From Microbacterium sp. LCT-H2 (GTDB lineage Bacteria > Actinomycetota > Actinomycetes > Actinomycetales > Microbacteriaceae), in the NCBI RefSeq assembly GCF_001866135.1, contig NZ_MODW01000005.1:1-64000 (forward strand): a stretch of 64,000 nucleotides of DNA. The letters run 5' to 3'. The notes beneath the pieces were generated by a model. It was given only the letters and a program-made list of their open reading frames with translations, did not search any database and was not told the DNA's origin. The position numbers and the translations under genes were made by a program. Shown here one piece after another: positions 44,040-52,246 of this stretch (the stretch's first letter is position 1; every line of letters begins with the position of its first letter).

Positions 44040-45313
44040 GACGCATGGCACGCCGCCGAGAGCGCACCCCGCGCCCGTCACGGATCAGCCGTCGCACCGG
44101 CGCCCTCGTGGCGCTGACCGCGGCGGTCGTCGTGCTGTACGCGCTCCTGGTCCCGCTCCAGACGGTGCTGTCCGGCACGCCGCTGCCGCTGTCCTTCCTG
44201 CTCGGCGCCGCCGTGTGCGGCGCTCCCCTCCTGATCCCCTCCCGTCCGCGGACGGCGATCGTCGTCTTCACCGCCGGCGCCTTCCTGCTGCCTCTGCTCG
44301 TCGAGCCGGCGCGCGCGATCCAGTCGCCCTGGCCGTGGTCGGTACCGGCCCTGCTCGCGTTCGTCCTCTTCGTGGGCGTGATGTCCTTCGTGCAGGGAGC
44401 CCGACTCGGCGCCCTGACTCTCGTGATCGGTGCGCTCACCTCGCTGACGGCGCCCCTGCTGCGTCCGGACATGGTCGCCACGCCGGCGAGCTCCGGCAGC
44501 GCGACAGCCAACCTCATCGTGACGACGTCGGTCGCCGCCGCGATGTTCCTCATCGCCGTCCTCGTCGCCGGCCGCGTGCGGGTGGCGGCCGAGCTGACCA
44601 GGGAGAAGGAGCACAGCGCGCTGGAGGAATCCCGGCGTGCTCTCGTGGAGGAGCGCACCCGGATCGCCAGGGAGCTGCACGACGTCGTGGCGCACAGCAT
44701 GTCGGTGATCCAGGTGCAGGCGTCGACCGCGCGCTACCGGATCACAGGCCTCGATGCCGACGCCGCCGCCGAGTTCGACGACATCGCCGCCACCGCCCGG
44801 ACCTCGCTCACCGAGATGCGGCGCATGCTGGGGGTGCTCCGCACGGAGGACCAGCATGCCGAGCTCGCACCGCAGCAGGGGCTGGACGACGTCCCCGCCC
44901 TCGTCGACACGATCCGCCGGGCCGGCGTGGAGGTCGGCCTCGTGCTCGAAGGGATCGAAGCCGCGTCCGCGGCTGGACCGGGCGTGCAGATCGCCGCCTT
45001 CCGCATCGTGCAGGAGGCCCTGAGCAACGCCGTCCGCCATGCCCCGGGTGCTCGTGTCACGGTCCGCCTCTATGCCGACGCCGACAGCCTGCACATCCGG
45101 GTGCGCAACGCCGCACCGGCACAGCCGACCGAGAGCCCCTCCGGCGGCTACGGCCTCCGGGGAATGCGCGAGCGCGCCGAAGTGCTCGGCGGAAACCTCG
45201 CCGCCGGGCCGTCCGACGACGGCGGCTGGACCGTCGAGGCCACCCTGCCGCTGTCCGCGACAGCCGCACCGCCCGCCTCGGCCGCCTCGGCGGAAGACAA
45301 GGAGAACCCGTGA
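44036..45313 (+). CDS. sensor histidine kinase (NarL/DesK type)
   Basis: A 425-residue kinase with several N-terminal transmembrane helices (residues ~20-180), a short coiled segment, then HisKA_3 'RIARELHDVVAHSMSVIQVQ' with the phospho-His near 220. The HATPase domain has 'IVQEALSNAVRHAPGA' (N box) and 'GGYGLRGMRERAEVLGG' (G box). The membrane-embedded sensor without a large external domain is typical of envelope or membrane-fluidity sensors. The start overlaps the DedA stop and its stop overlaps the regulator's GTG. Confidence 0.92.
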   Translation: MRRMARRRERTPRPSRISRRTGALVALTAAVVVLYALLVPLQTVLSGTPLPLSFLLGAAVCGAPLLIPSRPRTAIVVFTAGAFLLPLLVEPARAIQSPWPWSVPALLAFVLFVGVMSFVQGARLGALTLVIGALTSLTAPLLRPDMVATPASSGSATANLIVTTSVAAAMFLIAVLVAGRVRVAAELTREKEHSALEESRRALVEERTRIARELHDVVAHSMSVIQVQASTARYRITGLDADAAAEFDDIAATARTSLTEMRRMLGVLRTEDQHAELAPQQGLDDVPALVDTIRRAGVEVGLVLEGIEAASAAGPGVQIAAFRIVQEALSNAVRHAPGARVTVRLYADADSLHIRVRNAAPAQPTESPSGGYGLRGMRERAEVLGGNLAAGPSDDGGWTVEATLPLSATAAPPASAASAEDKENP

Positions 45314-45981
45314 CCATCAGCGTGCTCATCGCCGACGACCAGGCGATGGTCCGCGCCGGTTTCGCCGCCCTGCTGGACGCGCACGAGGGGATCCGCGTGG
45401 TGGGCCAGGCGGCCGACGGCGCGGACGTCGTGACACTCGCCGCGCGGCTCGATCCCGACGTCATCCTCATGGACGTCCGCATGCCGGAGCTCGACGGCAT
45501 CGAGGCCACCCGCCGCATCCTCGGCCCGTCATACCCGGCCGCGCACGTGCCGCGGATCCTCATGCTCACCACGTTCGACATCGACGACTACGTCTACGAC
45601 GCCCTCGCCGCCGGGGCCAGCGGCTTCCTCCTCAAAGACGCCCTGCCGGAGGAACTCGTCCATGCCGTCCGCGTGGTGGCAGGGGGCGATGCACTCCTCG
45701 CCCCCAGCGTGACCCGGCGCATGATCGAGCAGTTCGCCGGACGGCGGCCGGCGTCGCGCCGGTCTGCGACGGCCCTCGCCGATCTCACCGACCGCGAACG
45801 GGAGGTCCTCGTCCTCATCGGCAAGGGCCGGTCGAACACCGAGATCGCCGGTGACCTGTTCATCGCGGAGCAGACCGTGAAGACCCACGTCGGCAAGGTG
45901 CTCGCGAAGCTCGGCCTCCGGGACCGCGTGCACGCCGTCATCCTCGCCTACGACACCGGCCTGGTCGAGCCGTCGGCCTGA
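45310..45981 (+). CDS. NarL/FixJ-family response regulator
   Basis: A 223-residue regulator. The receiver domain has acidic pair 'ADDQ' and phospho-Asp in 'VILMDVRMPELDG' near residue 56, with 'LKDALPEELVHAV' after the conserved Lys. The LuxR-type helix-turn-helix is 'LTDREREVLVLIGKGRSNTEIAGDLFIAEQTVKTHVGKVLAKLGLRDR' in the C-terminal third (given as motif, key residues Leu, Thr, Glu, Thr-x-Lys-x-His). GTGA overlap with the kinase. A likely target is the acyltransferase promoter downstream. Confidence 0.92.
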   Translation: MTISVLIADDQAMVRAGFAALLDAHEGIRVVGQAADGADVVTLAARLDPDVILMDVRMPELDGIEATRRILGPSYPAAHVPRILMLTTFDIDDYVYDALAAGASGFLLKDALPEELVHAVRVVAGGDALLAPSVTRRMIEQFAGRRPASRRSATALADLTDREREVLVLIGKGRSNTEIAGDLFIAEQTVKTHVGKVLAKLGLRDRVHAVILAYDTGLVEPSA

Positions 45982-45985
45982 GTCA

Positions 45986-46050
45986 CCCCTGCGTAGGGGG
46001 CAGGACGGCACCACGGAGTGATGTCCCGCCCACCACCGCCTCCATAACCT
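45986..46050 (+). promoter_or_regulatory. acyltransferase promoter with motif shared with the signalling operon
   Basis: CGGAGTGATGTCCC at 46014-46027 differs by one position from the motif at 43379-43392 and is also followed after 17 nt by a -10 (TAACCT, 46045-46050). Upstream is a CCCCT-GCGT-AGGGG inverted repeat (45986-45999). AGGAGG at 46068-46073 is the ribosome site. Confidence 0.55.
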
Positions 46051-46077
46051 CCGAGGACACCGTTCCCAGGAGGACTC

Positions 46078-47388
46078 ATGGTCATCGCCGCGGCTCCACG
46101 CCTCAGCACCCCCACCCCCGCTTCATCCGATCACGCGGGTCACCGCGACACCGGCATCGACGTCGTGCGCGCGCTCTGCGTGCTCGGCGTCGTCCTGCTG
46201 CACGCTGTCATGGTCGGGGTCACCGTGTCGGAGACCGGGCCGGTGTTCGAGAACGCGAGCGACGGCACGAGCTGGATCGCGCCGCTGAGCTGGCTGCTGC
46301 AGGTGATGCCGCTCTTCTTCGTGATCGGAGGGTTCTCGGGGCTCCTCGCATACCGCCGCCTCCGCGCCCGCGGCGGGAGCCCGACCGCCTTCGTGGCCGG
46401 TCGGGTGCACCGGCTCCTGCGCCCGGCCCTGTTCACGGTGGGCGCGGTCGGGGTCGCGCTCGCGGTGCTCACCGTCCTCGGTGTCGCGCCGGATCTCATC
46501 GCCGTCGCGGGCTTCCGATACGGGCAGCCTCTGTGGTTCCTCGGGGTCTTCTTGCTGTGTCAGGCGCTGCTCCCCGCGTTCGTCGCCCTGCACGAGCGCG
46601 CGCCCCTGCGCATCATGGCCTTCCTCGCCGGTGCGGCCGTGGCGGTCGATCTCCTGCGGGCCACGACCGGGAACGACGCCGTGGGGTTCCTCAACCTCGC
46701 CTTCGTGTGGTTGACGATGCAGCAGCTCGGATTCCTCCTCGCCGACGGCCGCGTGGACGCCCTGCGTCGCCGCACCCGCGTCGTGATCGGCGCCGGCTCC
46801 CTCGCTCTCCTCATCGTCCTCTTCCTCGTCGGGGTCTACTCCCCCGACCTCATCGCCAACATCAACCCGCCGACGTCCGCCCTGCTGCTGGTCGGGCTGA
46901 TCCACACGACCCTGTTCTCCCTCCACCGCGCGCGCATCGGGCGCTTCAGCCGTCGCATCCCGGTGGCCGCGTTCACCGCCTTCGTCACCCGGCGGACGAT
47001 GACGATCTACCTCTGGCACATGCCGGTGCTCCTGGCGATGGCCGGAGCGACGGCGCTGGTCGCCCTGCTCGGCGGCGTGGCCCTTCCCGCCCTCGACAGT
47101 GCGGAGTGGTGGGCCGCCCGCCCGCTGTGGCTCCTGTCGGCTGTCGTCCTCACCGCGGTGGTCGCGGTGCGCGTCGACCGATTCGAGAACCACCCCTCGC
47201 CGGAGGCGACGGCGTCGCACCACCGCCTGGCGCTGGGAACGCTGCTGGGTCTCGGCGGAGTGGTGCTGCTCCTGGTGCTCGGCACGACGGTCGCCACCGC
47301 TGCGCTCGCCGTCCTGCTGCTGGTCGCCGCGCTGCGCCTGGCGGGACGCCCCGGCAGTGCCGTCCCCGGCACCGCCGTCGTGGCGTGA
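46078..47388 (+). CDS. acyltransferase family 3 membrane protein
   Basis: A 436-residue polytopic membrane protein with about ten hydrophobic helices. It opens 'GIDVVRALCVLGVVLLHAVM', the usual AT-3 first helix with an Arg and a His, and later has 'QVMPLFFVIGGFSGLLAYRR' and 'RTMTIYLWHMPVLL'. AT-3 proteins acetylate or acylate sugars and cell-wall components. The promoter motif shared with the upstream two-component operon suggests control by that regulator. Confidence 0.87.
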   Translation: MVIAAAPRLSTPTPASSDHAGHRDTGIDVVRALCVLGVVLLHAVMVGVTVSETGPVFENASDGTSWIAPLSWLLQVMPLFFVIGGFSGLLAYRRLRARGGSPTAFVAGRVHRLLRPALFTVGAVGVALAVLTVLGVAPDLIAVAGFRYGQPLWFLGVFLLCQALLPAFVALHERAPLRIMAFLAGAAVAVDLLRATTGNDAVGFLNLAFVWLTMQQLGFLLADGRVDALRRRTRVVIGAGSLALLIVLFLVGVYSPDLIANINPPTSALLLVGLIHTTLFSLHRARIGRFSRRIPVAAFTAFVTRRTMTIYLWHMPVLLAMAGATALVALLGGVALPALDSAEWWAARPLWLLSAVVLTAVVAVRVDRFENHPSPEATASHHRLALGTLLGLGGVVLLLVLGTTVATAALAVLLLVAALRLAGRPGSAVPGTAVVA

Positions 47389-47391
47389 CCG

Positions 47392-47991
47392 TCAGCCGAC
47401 CCCGCGGGCGGCGAGGGCGTCGCCGACCTGATCCGCGTGGCGCAGCGTCAGCACGAGCAGCGGCACGACGCCGCGCACACCCAGGCGCACTCCTCGCGCG
47501 CGCTCCGCGTCCCGTACCCGCTGCGCGAATCCGGCGACGACGGGCACCATGGTCACCGTCAGAGACACCGCCATCGACACCGCCTCGGGATCGATCCCGA
47601 CACGGCGCACGGGACGCAGGAGGCGCTGCAGCACGGCCAGGAGATCGGACATGCGCGTGGTCAGGGTGAGGAGCGCGGCGAGCAGCAGCAATGCAGCGAC
47701 TCTCCCGGTGCTCACCCAGGCGGCGACGGGAGACACGAAGACGGCGAGGGCGACCGCGAGCACGACGAGGACCGCACGCAGCCGCCACAGCTCGGTCCCG
47801 GCGGCGGAGAGCGGCACGCCGGCGATCGGGTAGAGCGCGATCACGGCCACGAGGCAGACGGCGATGCTGATCGGCCCCTGCGGCACCATCGTCAGCGCGA
47901 GCGCCGCGACGGCGAGCCCGGCGAGCTTCGGGCCGGCCGGCACCCGGTGCAGCAGTCCCGCACCGACCGGGGACGGCAGGATCATGCGCAC
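47392..47991 (-). CDS. ECF transporter transmembrane component (EcfT/BioN-like)
   Basis: A 199-residue membrane protein with four or five helices ('LVAVIALYPIAGV', 'VLVVLAVALAVFVSPV') and the EcfT coupling motif Ala-Arg-Gly twice near the end ('RDAERARGVRLGVRG', 'DALAARGVG'). It couples ATPase movement to a substrate-binding S protein. It overlaps the ATPase gene by 10 nt. No S component lies nearby, so the substrate (biotin or another vitamin/metal) is not fixed. Confidence 0.83.
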   Translation of the reverse strand: MRMILPSPVGAGLLHRVPAGPKLAGLAVAALALTMVPQGPISIAVCLVAVIALYPIAGVPLSAAGTELWRLRAVLVVLAVALAVFVSPVAAWVSTGRVAALLLLAALLTLTTRMSDLLAVLQRLLRPVRRVGIDPEAVSMAVSLTVTMVPVVAGFAQRVRDAERARGVRLGVRGVVPLLVLTLRHADQVGDALAARGVG

Positions 47992-48695
47992 AGCCGCCGG
48001 TAGCGCGCGACGATCGCGTCGGGATCCCCCTGATCGATGACGCGTCCGCCGTCGAAGAGGATGGCCGTGTCACAGCGGGCGGCGAGCTCGAGATCGTGGG
48101 TGACGACGAGCACCTGCGCTTCCTGCGACAGGAGGAGGTCTCCGATCCGTCGCGCGTTGCGCAGGTCGAGAAGCGTCGTCGGCTCATCCGCCACGATCAG
48201 CCTCGGCTCGGCGAGGAGCACTGCGGCGAGGGCGAGCATCTGCTTCTGTCCTCCCGAGAGCGAGGACGCCGGGACGTCGGCGTGGCCTCCGAGTCCGTGC
48301 CGGTCCAGCGTCTCCAGCACCCGGCGGGCGATCTCGTCACGGGGTCGCCCTCGCAGGGACAGCGCGAGATCCTCGGCCGGGGTCGGCATCAGGATCTGGG
48401 CATCTGGATCGGTGAAGACGAAGCCCACCCGGCGGCGGACGGCGGTCCGCTCCCGGAGCGCGTCGAGGCCGTGGACGGTGACCGTTCCCGTGGTCGGCGT
48501 CATGAGGCCGTTCAGCAGCCGGGCGAACGTCGACTTCCCCGAGCCGTTCGCTCCGATCACGGCGATGCGCGGTGCGGTGAGCTCCAGCGTCACGTCGTCG
48601 AGGAGCACACGGTCGTCGATGGTCACGCTTACAGCGTCGAGACGCAGCGTTCCCGGCTCCGCGATCGTCGTCGCCTCCCGCTCCCGCCAGCGCAT
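47982..48695 (-). CDS. ECF transporter ATP-binding protein (BioM/EcfA-like)
   Basis: A 237-residue ABC ATPase: Walker A 'GANGSGKST', Q loop 'FVFTDPDAQ', signature 'LSGGQKQMLALAAVL', Walker B 'LIVADEPTTLLD', switch 'VTHD'. The short single ATPase next to EcfT is the BioMN layout. ATG 48695 has AGGAGG 6-7 nt upstream; the longer frame would cross the TetR operators. Expression probably starts at the symmetric promoter at 48732-48739 and is controlled by the TetR protein. Confidence 0.88.
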   Translation of the reverse strand: MRWREREATTIAEPGTLRLDAVSVTIDDRVLLDDVTLELTAPRIAVIGANGSGKSTFARLLNGLMTPTTGTVTVHGLDALRERTAVRRRVGFVFTDPDAQILMPTPAEDLALSLRGRPRDEIARRVLETLDRHGLGGHADVPASSLSGGQKQMLALAAVLLAEPRLIVADEPTTLLDLRNARRIGDLLLSQEAQVLVVTHDLELAARCDTAILFDGGRVIDQGDPDAIVARYRRLCA

Positions 48696-48704
48696 CCATC
48701 CTCC

Positions 48705-48739
48705 TGAACAGCGTTCACCTGAACGCCGTTCACTATAGT
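48705..48739. promoter_or_regulatory. tandem TetR operators on a symmetric bidirectional -10
   Basis: Two near-identical 13-bp palindromes, TGAACAGCGTTCA (48705-48717) and TGAACGCCGTTCA (48720-48732), precede ACTATAGT (48732-48739). That octamer is self-complementary, so TATAGT can act as a -10 for both directions. On the plus strand it is 6 nt before the TetR ATG; on the minus strand it would drive the ECF genes. Confidence 0.8.
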
Positions 48740-48745
48740 GGGGGC

Positions 48746-49330
48746 ATGAGTCCCGAGACGAATCCCGCCCGTCACGATCGGGAGAGCGTCGCACGGACCG
48801 CCCTCGCCCTTCTCGACGAGGTGGGGTTGGCCGATCTCTCCATGCGCCGCATCGCGGCCCGGCTCGACGTACAGCCGAGCGCCCTCTACTGGCACGTGGC
48901 GAACAAGCAGGAGCTCCTCGCCGACCTCGCCGATCGGATCACCGCGACCGTCCCGGACGGAGCGGAAGGAGTGCTCGCGACCGCCCGTGCGCTCCGCGAC
49001 GCCCTCTTCGCCTACCGGGATGGCGCCGAGCTCGTCCTCAGCACGTACGCGCTCCAGCTCGGCTCTGCACATGCACGCAACGCCCTGGTCGCCGCGCTCC
49101 GCACCGAGGGGGCGGCTGATGCCGAGGACCGCGGGGCGGCGCTCCTGCACTTCGTGCTCGGCCACGCCACCCTCGTCCAGCAGCGGATGCATGCCGACAG
49201 CCACGGCGCTCTCCCGACATCCGGCGAGGTCGACGTCACCGCGGGCCTGGACCGCGTGTTCGACCTGGGCGTCGTCGCGCTGGCCGGCGAGCTCAGCGCG
49301 CCCGTGACTCCGCGGCGTGCCCGAGCCTGA
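48746..49330 (+). CDS. TetR-family regulator (TetR_C class)
   Basis: A 194-residue repressor. Helix-turn-helix 'GLADLSMRRIAARLDVQPSALYWHVANKQELLADLADRI' spans residues ~28-65 (key residues Met-Arg-Arg-Ile-Ala, Leu-Tyr-Trp-His), the form seen in tetracycline-repressor-like proteins. The C-terminal domain resembles TetR_C. The ligand is unknown. The start is 6 nt after TATAGT and beside two palindromic operators, so it likely represses itself and the divergent ECF genes. Its 3' end overlaps the convergent MFS gene by 38 nt. Confidence 0.88.
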   Translation: MSPETNPARHDRESVARTALALLDEVGLADLSMRRIAARLDVQPSALYWHVANKQELLADLADRITATVPDGAEGVLATARALRDALFAYRDGAELVLSTYALQLGSAHARNALVAALRTEGAADAEDRGAALLHFVLGHATLVQQRMHADSHGALPTSGEVDVTAGLDRVFDLGVVALAGELSAPVTPRRARA

Positions 49331-50663
49331 GCCCGGGGATCGCCGCGAGCAGCACCAGCACGGTGCCGAGCACGAAGACGACCGCGAACGCGTCAGCGCC
49401 GCCGCCGAGCGAGGCCACGGCCAGCCCGGCGAGGGCGATCGCCACCGCCGAGCCCGTAGCGTCCGAGATCGAGAGCGCCGACGAGTTGAACCCCTGGTTC
49501 GTCTCATCCGAGTAGGCGAGGGTCAGCACGGTGAGCCGCGGGTACAGCAGCCCCATGCCGCCCCCGGCGAACGCCCAGCCGATGATCACGAACACCGGGG
49601 AGACGTCGAACGCCGCCGCAGCCAGCACGCAGAGCATCGCCACCAGCAGTGCCCCCAGGCTGAGGGCCGTGATGCGGTGATTGCCCAGCCGCTCGCCGTA
49701 GCGACCCTGCGCGGCGGAGGCTCCGGCCCAGGCGAAGGCTGCCAGCATCAGCGCGATCCCGGCCCAGGTGGCGGAGAAGTCGAACTTCCGCATCAGCAGG
49801 TACGGTATGTAGGCCTCGGCGGCGAAGAACGCCCCGGCTGCGATCCCGCGCATGAGCACGACGCTGGGGAGCCCGGCGCCCGCGCGAAGCGTCCGCCGCG
49901 GCAGGAGTGGCAGCACGACGACGCCGATCGCGAGCATGGCGCCCAGAGCCACCGGCCAGCCCATCCCCGGCTCCAGCTCGGCGGACAGTCCGATGGCCAC
50001 CGCGAGCATCGCCACGACGACGGCGAGCGAGAGGCGCGAGAGCAGCGCACGACGGTCCTGCGGCTCGCCGCGTCCGAGATCGACACCCCGCAGTCGGATC
50101 GCGATCATCACGAACGCGATCGCGGTCAGAACCGCCACGCCCAGGAACGCCCACCGCCAATCGAGGTACTCCGCCACCGCTCCCGCGAGGAAGGGCCCGA
50201 TCATCGACGGGACCACCCAGGCGGCGGCGAACGCCGCGAACACCCGCCCGTGCAGGTGCGGCGGATACAGCCGCGCGACCACGACGTACAGGGCGACCGT
50301 CTGGCCACCCGCGCCCAGCCCCTGCACCAGCCGACCGATCAGGAACTGGGGCATCGTCGTCGCGAACCCGGAGATCAGCAGACCCAGGATGAAGAGGGTG
50401 ACCGCGGCGTACAGCGCGCCGCGCGGACCACGCGCATCCGACCAGGCTCCGGTGGCGACCATCCCGATCACGCTGGTCGCGAGCGTGCCCGCGAAGGCGA
50501 CGGCATACAGCGACTGGCCGTCCAGGGCATCGCTCACGATCGGCATGACCGTCGTCACCGCGAGGGCCTCGATCGCGGCGAGGAAGATCAGGGCGACAGC
50601 ACCCAGGGTCACCCAGACCCGGCCGCGGTCCCAGATCGTGGCGGTGGGCTCCGCCGTCGTCAT
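49293..50663 (-). CDS. MFS drug/metabolite exporter
   Basis: A 456-residue transporter with about 12-14 hydrophobic helices. The motif A stretch is 'GAWSDARGPRGALYAAVT' and the antiporter motif C-like segment is 'GRLVQGLGAGGQTVALYVV' with 'VPSMIGPFLAGAVAEYLDWRWAFL'. The pattern fits DHA2/EmrB-like exporters. ATG 50663 overlaps the aminotransferase stop (ATGA), so the two are coupled. The 3' end overlaps the TetR gene; that regulator may control it too. Confidence 0.87.
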   Translation of the reverse strand: MTTAEPTATIWDRGRVWVTLGAVALIFLAAIEALAVTTVMPIVSDALDGQSLYAVAFAGTLATSVIGMVATGAWSDARGPRGALYAAVTLFILGLLISGFATTMPQFLIGRLVQGLGAGGQTVALYVVVARLYPPHLHGRVFAAFAAAWVVPSMIGPFLAGAVAEYLDWRWAFLGVAVLTAIAFVMIAIRLRGVDLGRGEPQDRRALLSRLSLAVVVAMLAVAIGLSAELEPGMGWPVALGAMLAIGVVVLPLLPRRTLRAGAGLPSVVLMRGIAAGAFFAAEAYIPYLLMRKFDFSATWAGIALMLAAFAWAGASAAQGRYGERLGNHRITALSLGALLVAMLCVLAAAAFDVSPVFVIIGWAFAGGGMGLLYPRLTVLTLAYSDETNQGFNSSALSISDATGSAVAIALAGLAVASLGGGADAFAVVFVLGTVLVLLAAIPGLRLGHAAESRAR

Positions 50664-51814
50664 CGCTCGACGAGCGCGGCGATGCGCTCGATCGCCTCGG
50701 TGAGGATCTCGGGGCCGGTGCCGAAGTTGAGCCGCACGTGCCCGGCCCCTTCCTCCCCGAAGGCCGGGCCGAAGTGCAGCGCGACCTTCGCCTCGCGGAG
50801 GATCTTCCGGGCGGGGTTGTCGCCCCAGCCGAGGGCGGAGAGGTCGATCCACGCGAGATATCCCGCGTCCGGAAGACGGTACCGGGCGGCGGGCAGGTGG
50901 CGCGCGAGGAGGTCCTCCAGCAGCACGCGGTTCTCGTCGAGGGTGCGCAGGAGGCCGTCCAGCCACGCGTCGCTCTCCTCGGAGAACGCGGCGACGGCCG
51001 CGAGCAGACCGAACTGCCCCGTCCGCCACTCCACCTCGACCGGCAGGTCGCGCACGACCGCGGACGTCTCCTCCGCGGCGGTGACCATGAGCGCGCACTT
51101 CAGTCCCGCGAGGTTGAAGGCCTTGCTCGCGCTCACGACGGCGTAGCCGCCCCGGGCAGCCGCGTCGCTCGCGGCGAGGAAGGGCGTGAATCCCGTGCCC
51201 GGCTGGGCGAGCGGCGCATGGATCTCGTCCGAGACGACGGTCGCGCCGAACTCCTCGGCCAGTTCCGCCAACGCGGACAGCGCCTCTCGATCGTGCACGG
51301 TGCCGGTGGGGTTGTGCGGGTTGCAGAGGAGCATGGCCGTCGCACCGTCCTCGAACGCGGCGCGGATCCCGTCCAGGTCGAGCTCCCACCGCGCCCCTGT
51401 GTCGCGCAGCGGGACGCGCTGCACCTCGGCACCGGCCTCGGCGACGAGGTCGTAGAAAGGCGGGTAGACCGGAGGCGTCACGACGACGCGCTCCCCCGGC
51501 TGCGTGACGCGGCGGAGGACCTCGACGATGCCCATGCTCACGTCCGCCGTGCTGCGCATCCGCGCCGGGTCGGGACGCCAGCCGAAGCGGCGCTCCGCGA
51601 AGCCCGCATACGCCTCCGCCAGCGGTGTCCGCGAGGCGATGTATCCGGTGTCTCCCAGATCCAGCGCCCGCTGCAGTGCGGCGGTGATCGCCGGGGCGAG
51701 CGGGAAGTCCGTCTCCGCGACGAAGAGGGGCAGCACGTCTTCGGGATACTCCCGCCACTTCTCGCTGGTCCGCTCGCGCAGCTCCGACAGCGACAGAGCC
51801 TTCACCGACAGCAT
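50660..51814 (-). CDS. MalY/PatB-type PLP-dependent C-S lyase or aminotransferase
   Basis: A 384-residue fold-type I PLP enzyme with 'LPLFVAETDFPLAPAI' at the start, 'CNPHNPTGTV', 'VSDEIHAPL' and the PLP lysine in 'VSASKAFNLAGLKCAL'. These match MalY/PatB, which have cystathionine beta-lyase activity. Coupled to the MFS gene, an arrangement compatible with processing and exporting a sulfur compound, but this is inference. Confidence 0.88.
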   Translation of the reverse strand: MLSVKALSLSELRERTSEKWREYPEDVLPLFVAETDFPLAPAITAALQRALDLGDTGYIASRTPLAEAYAGFAERRFGWRPDPARMRSTADVSMGIVEVLRRVTQPGERVVVTPPVYPPFYDLVAEAGAEVQRVPLRDTGARWELDLDGIRAAFEDGATAMLLCNPHNPTGTVHDREALSALAELAEEFGATVVSDEIHAPLAQPGTGFTPFLAASDAAARGGYAVVSASKAFNLAGLKCALMVTAAEETSAVVRDLPVEVEWRTGQFGLLAAVAAFSEESDAWLDGLLRTLDENRVLLEDLLARHLPAARYRLPDAGYLAWIDLSALGWGDNPARKILREAKVALHFGPAFGEEGAGHVRLNFGTGPEILTEAIERIAALVER

Positions 51815-51907
51815 TCGTCCTCCGATTCTCTCCGCGCCGATGCGGAGACGTCGAAGCGGGCGTGCCCGGCACGCCCGCTTCGTCTGGTGGTCAGGTGACC
51901 GGAACGC

Positions 51908-52237
51908 TCAGATCGCGAACCCGAGCGCACGCATCATGTCGCGCCCGTCGTCCGTGATCCGCTCGGGTCCCCACGGCGGCATCCACACCCAGTTGATGCG
52001 GAAGCGGTCCACGACGTTGTCCAGGGCCTGCGCCGTCTGGTCTTCGAGGACGTCCGTGAGCGGGCAGCCCGCACTGGTCAGCGTCATGTGGATGACGAGA
52101 GCGTCGTTCTCGTCATCCCAGGCGAGGTCGTAGATGAGTCCGAGGTCGACGACGTTGATCCCGAGCTCAGGATCCATCACGTCCTTGAGAGCCTCGGTGA
52201 CCGCGTCGTACTTCTCGTCCGTCAGGGTCGCTGTCAT
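51908..52237 (-). CDS. sufT: SufT/PaaD-like Fe-S assembly factor (DUF59)
   Basis: A 109-residue MIP18-family protein: 'ALKDVMDPELGINVVDLGLIYDLA' then 'IHMTLTSAGCPLTDVLEDQ' with the conserved Cys. It assists maturation of Fe-S proteins. It is the last gene of the suf cluster, 9 nt after sufC; the symbol is by position and family. Confidence 0.88.
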   Translation of the reverse strand: MTATLTDEKYDAVTEALKDVMDPELGINVVDLGLIYDLAWDDENDALVIHMTLTSAGCPLTDVLEDQTAQALDNVVDRFRINWVWMPPWGPERITDDGRDMMRALGFAI

Positions 52238-52246
52238 GCGATCAGC

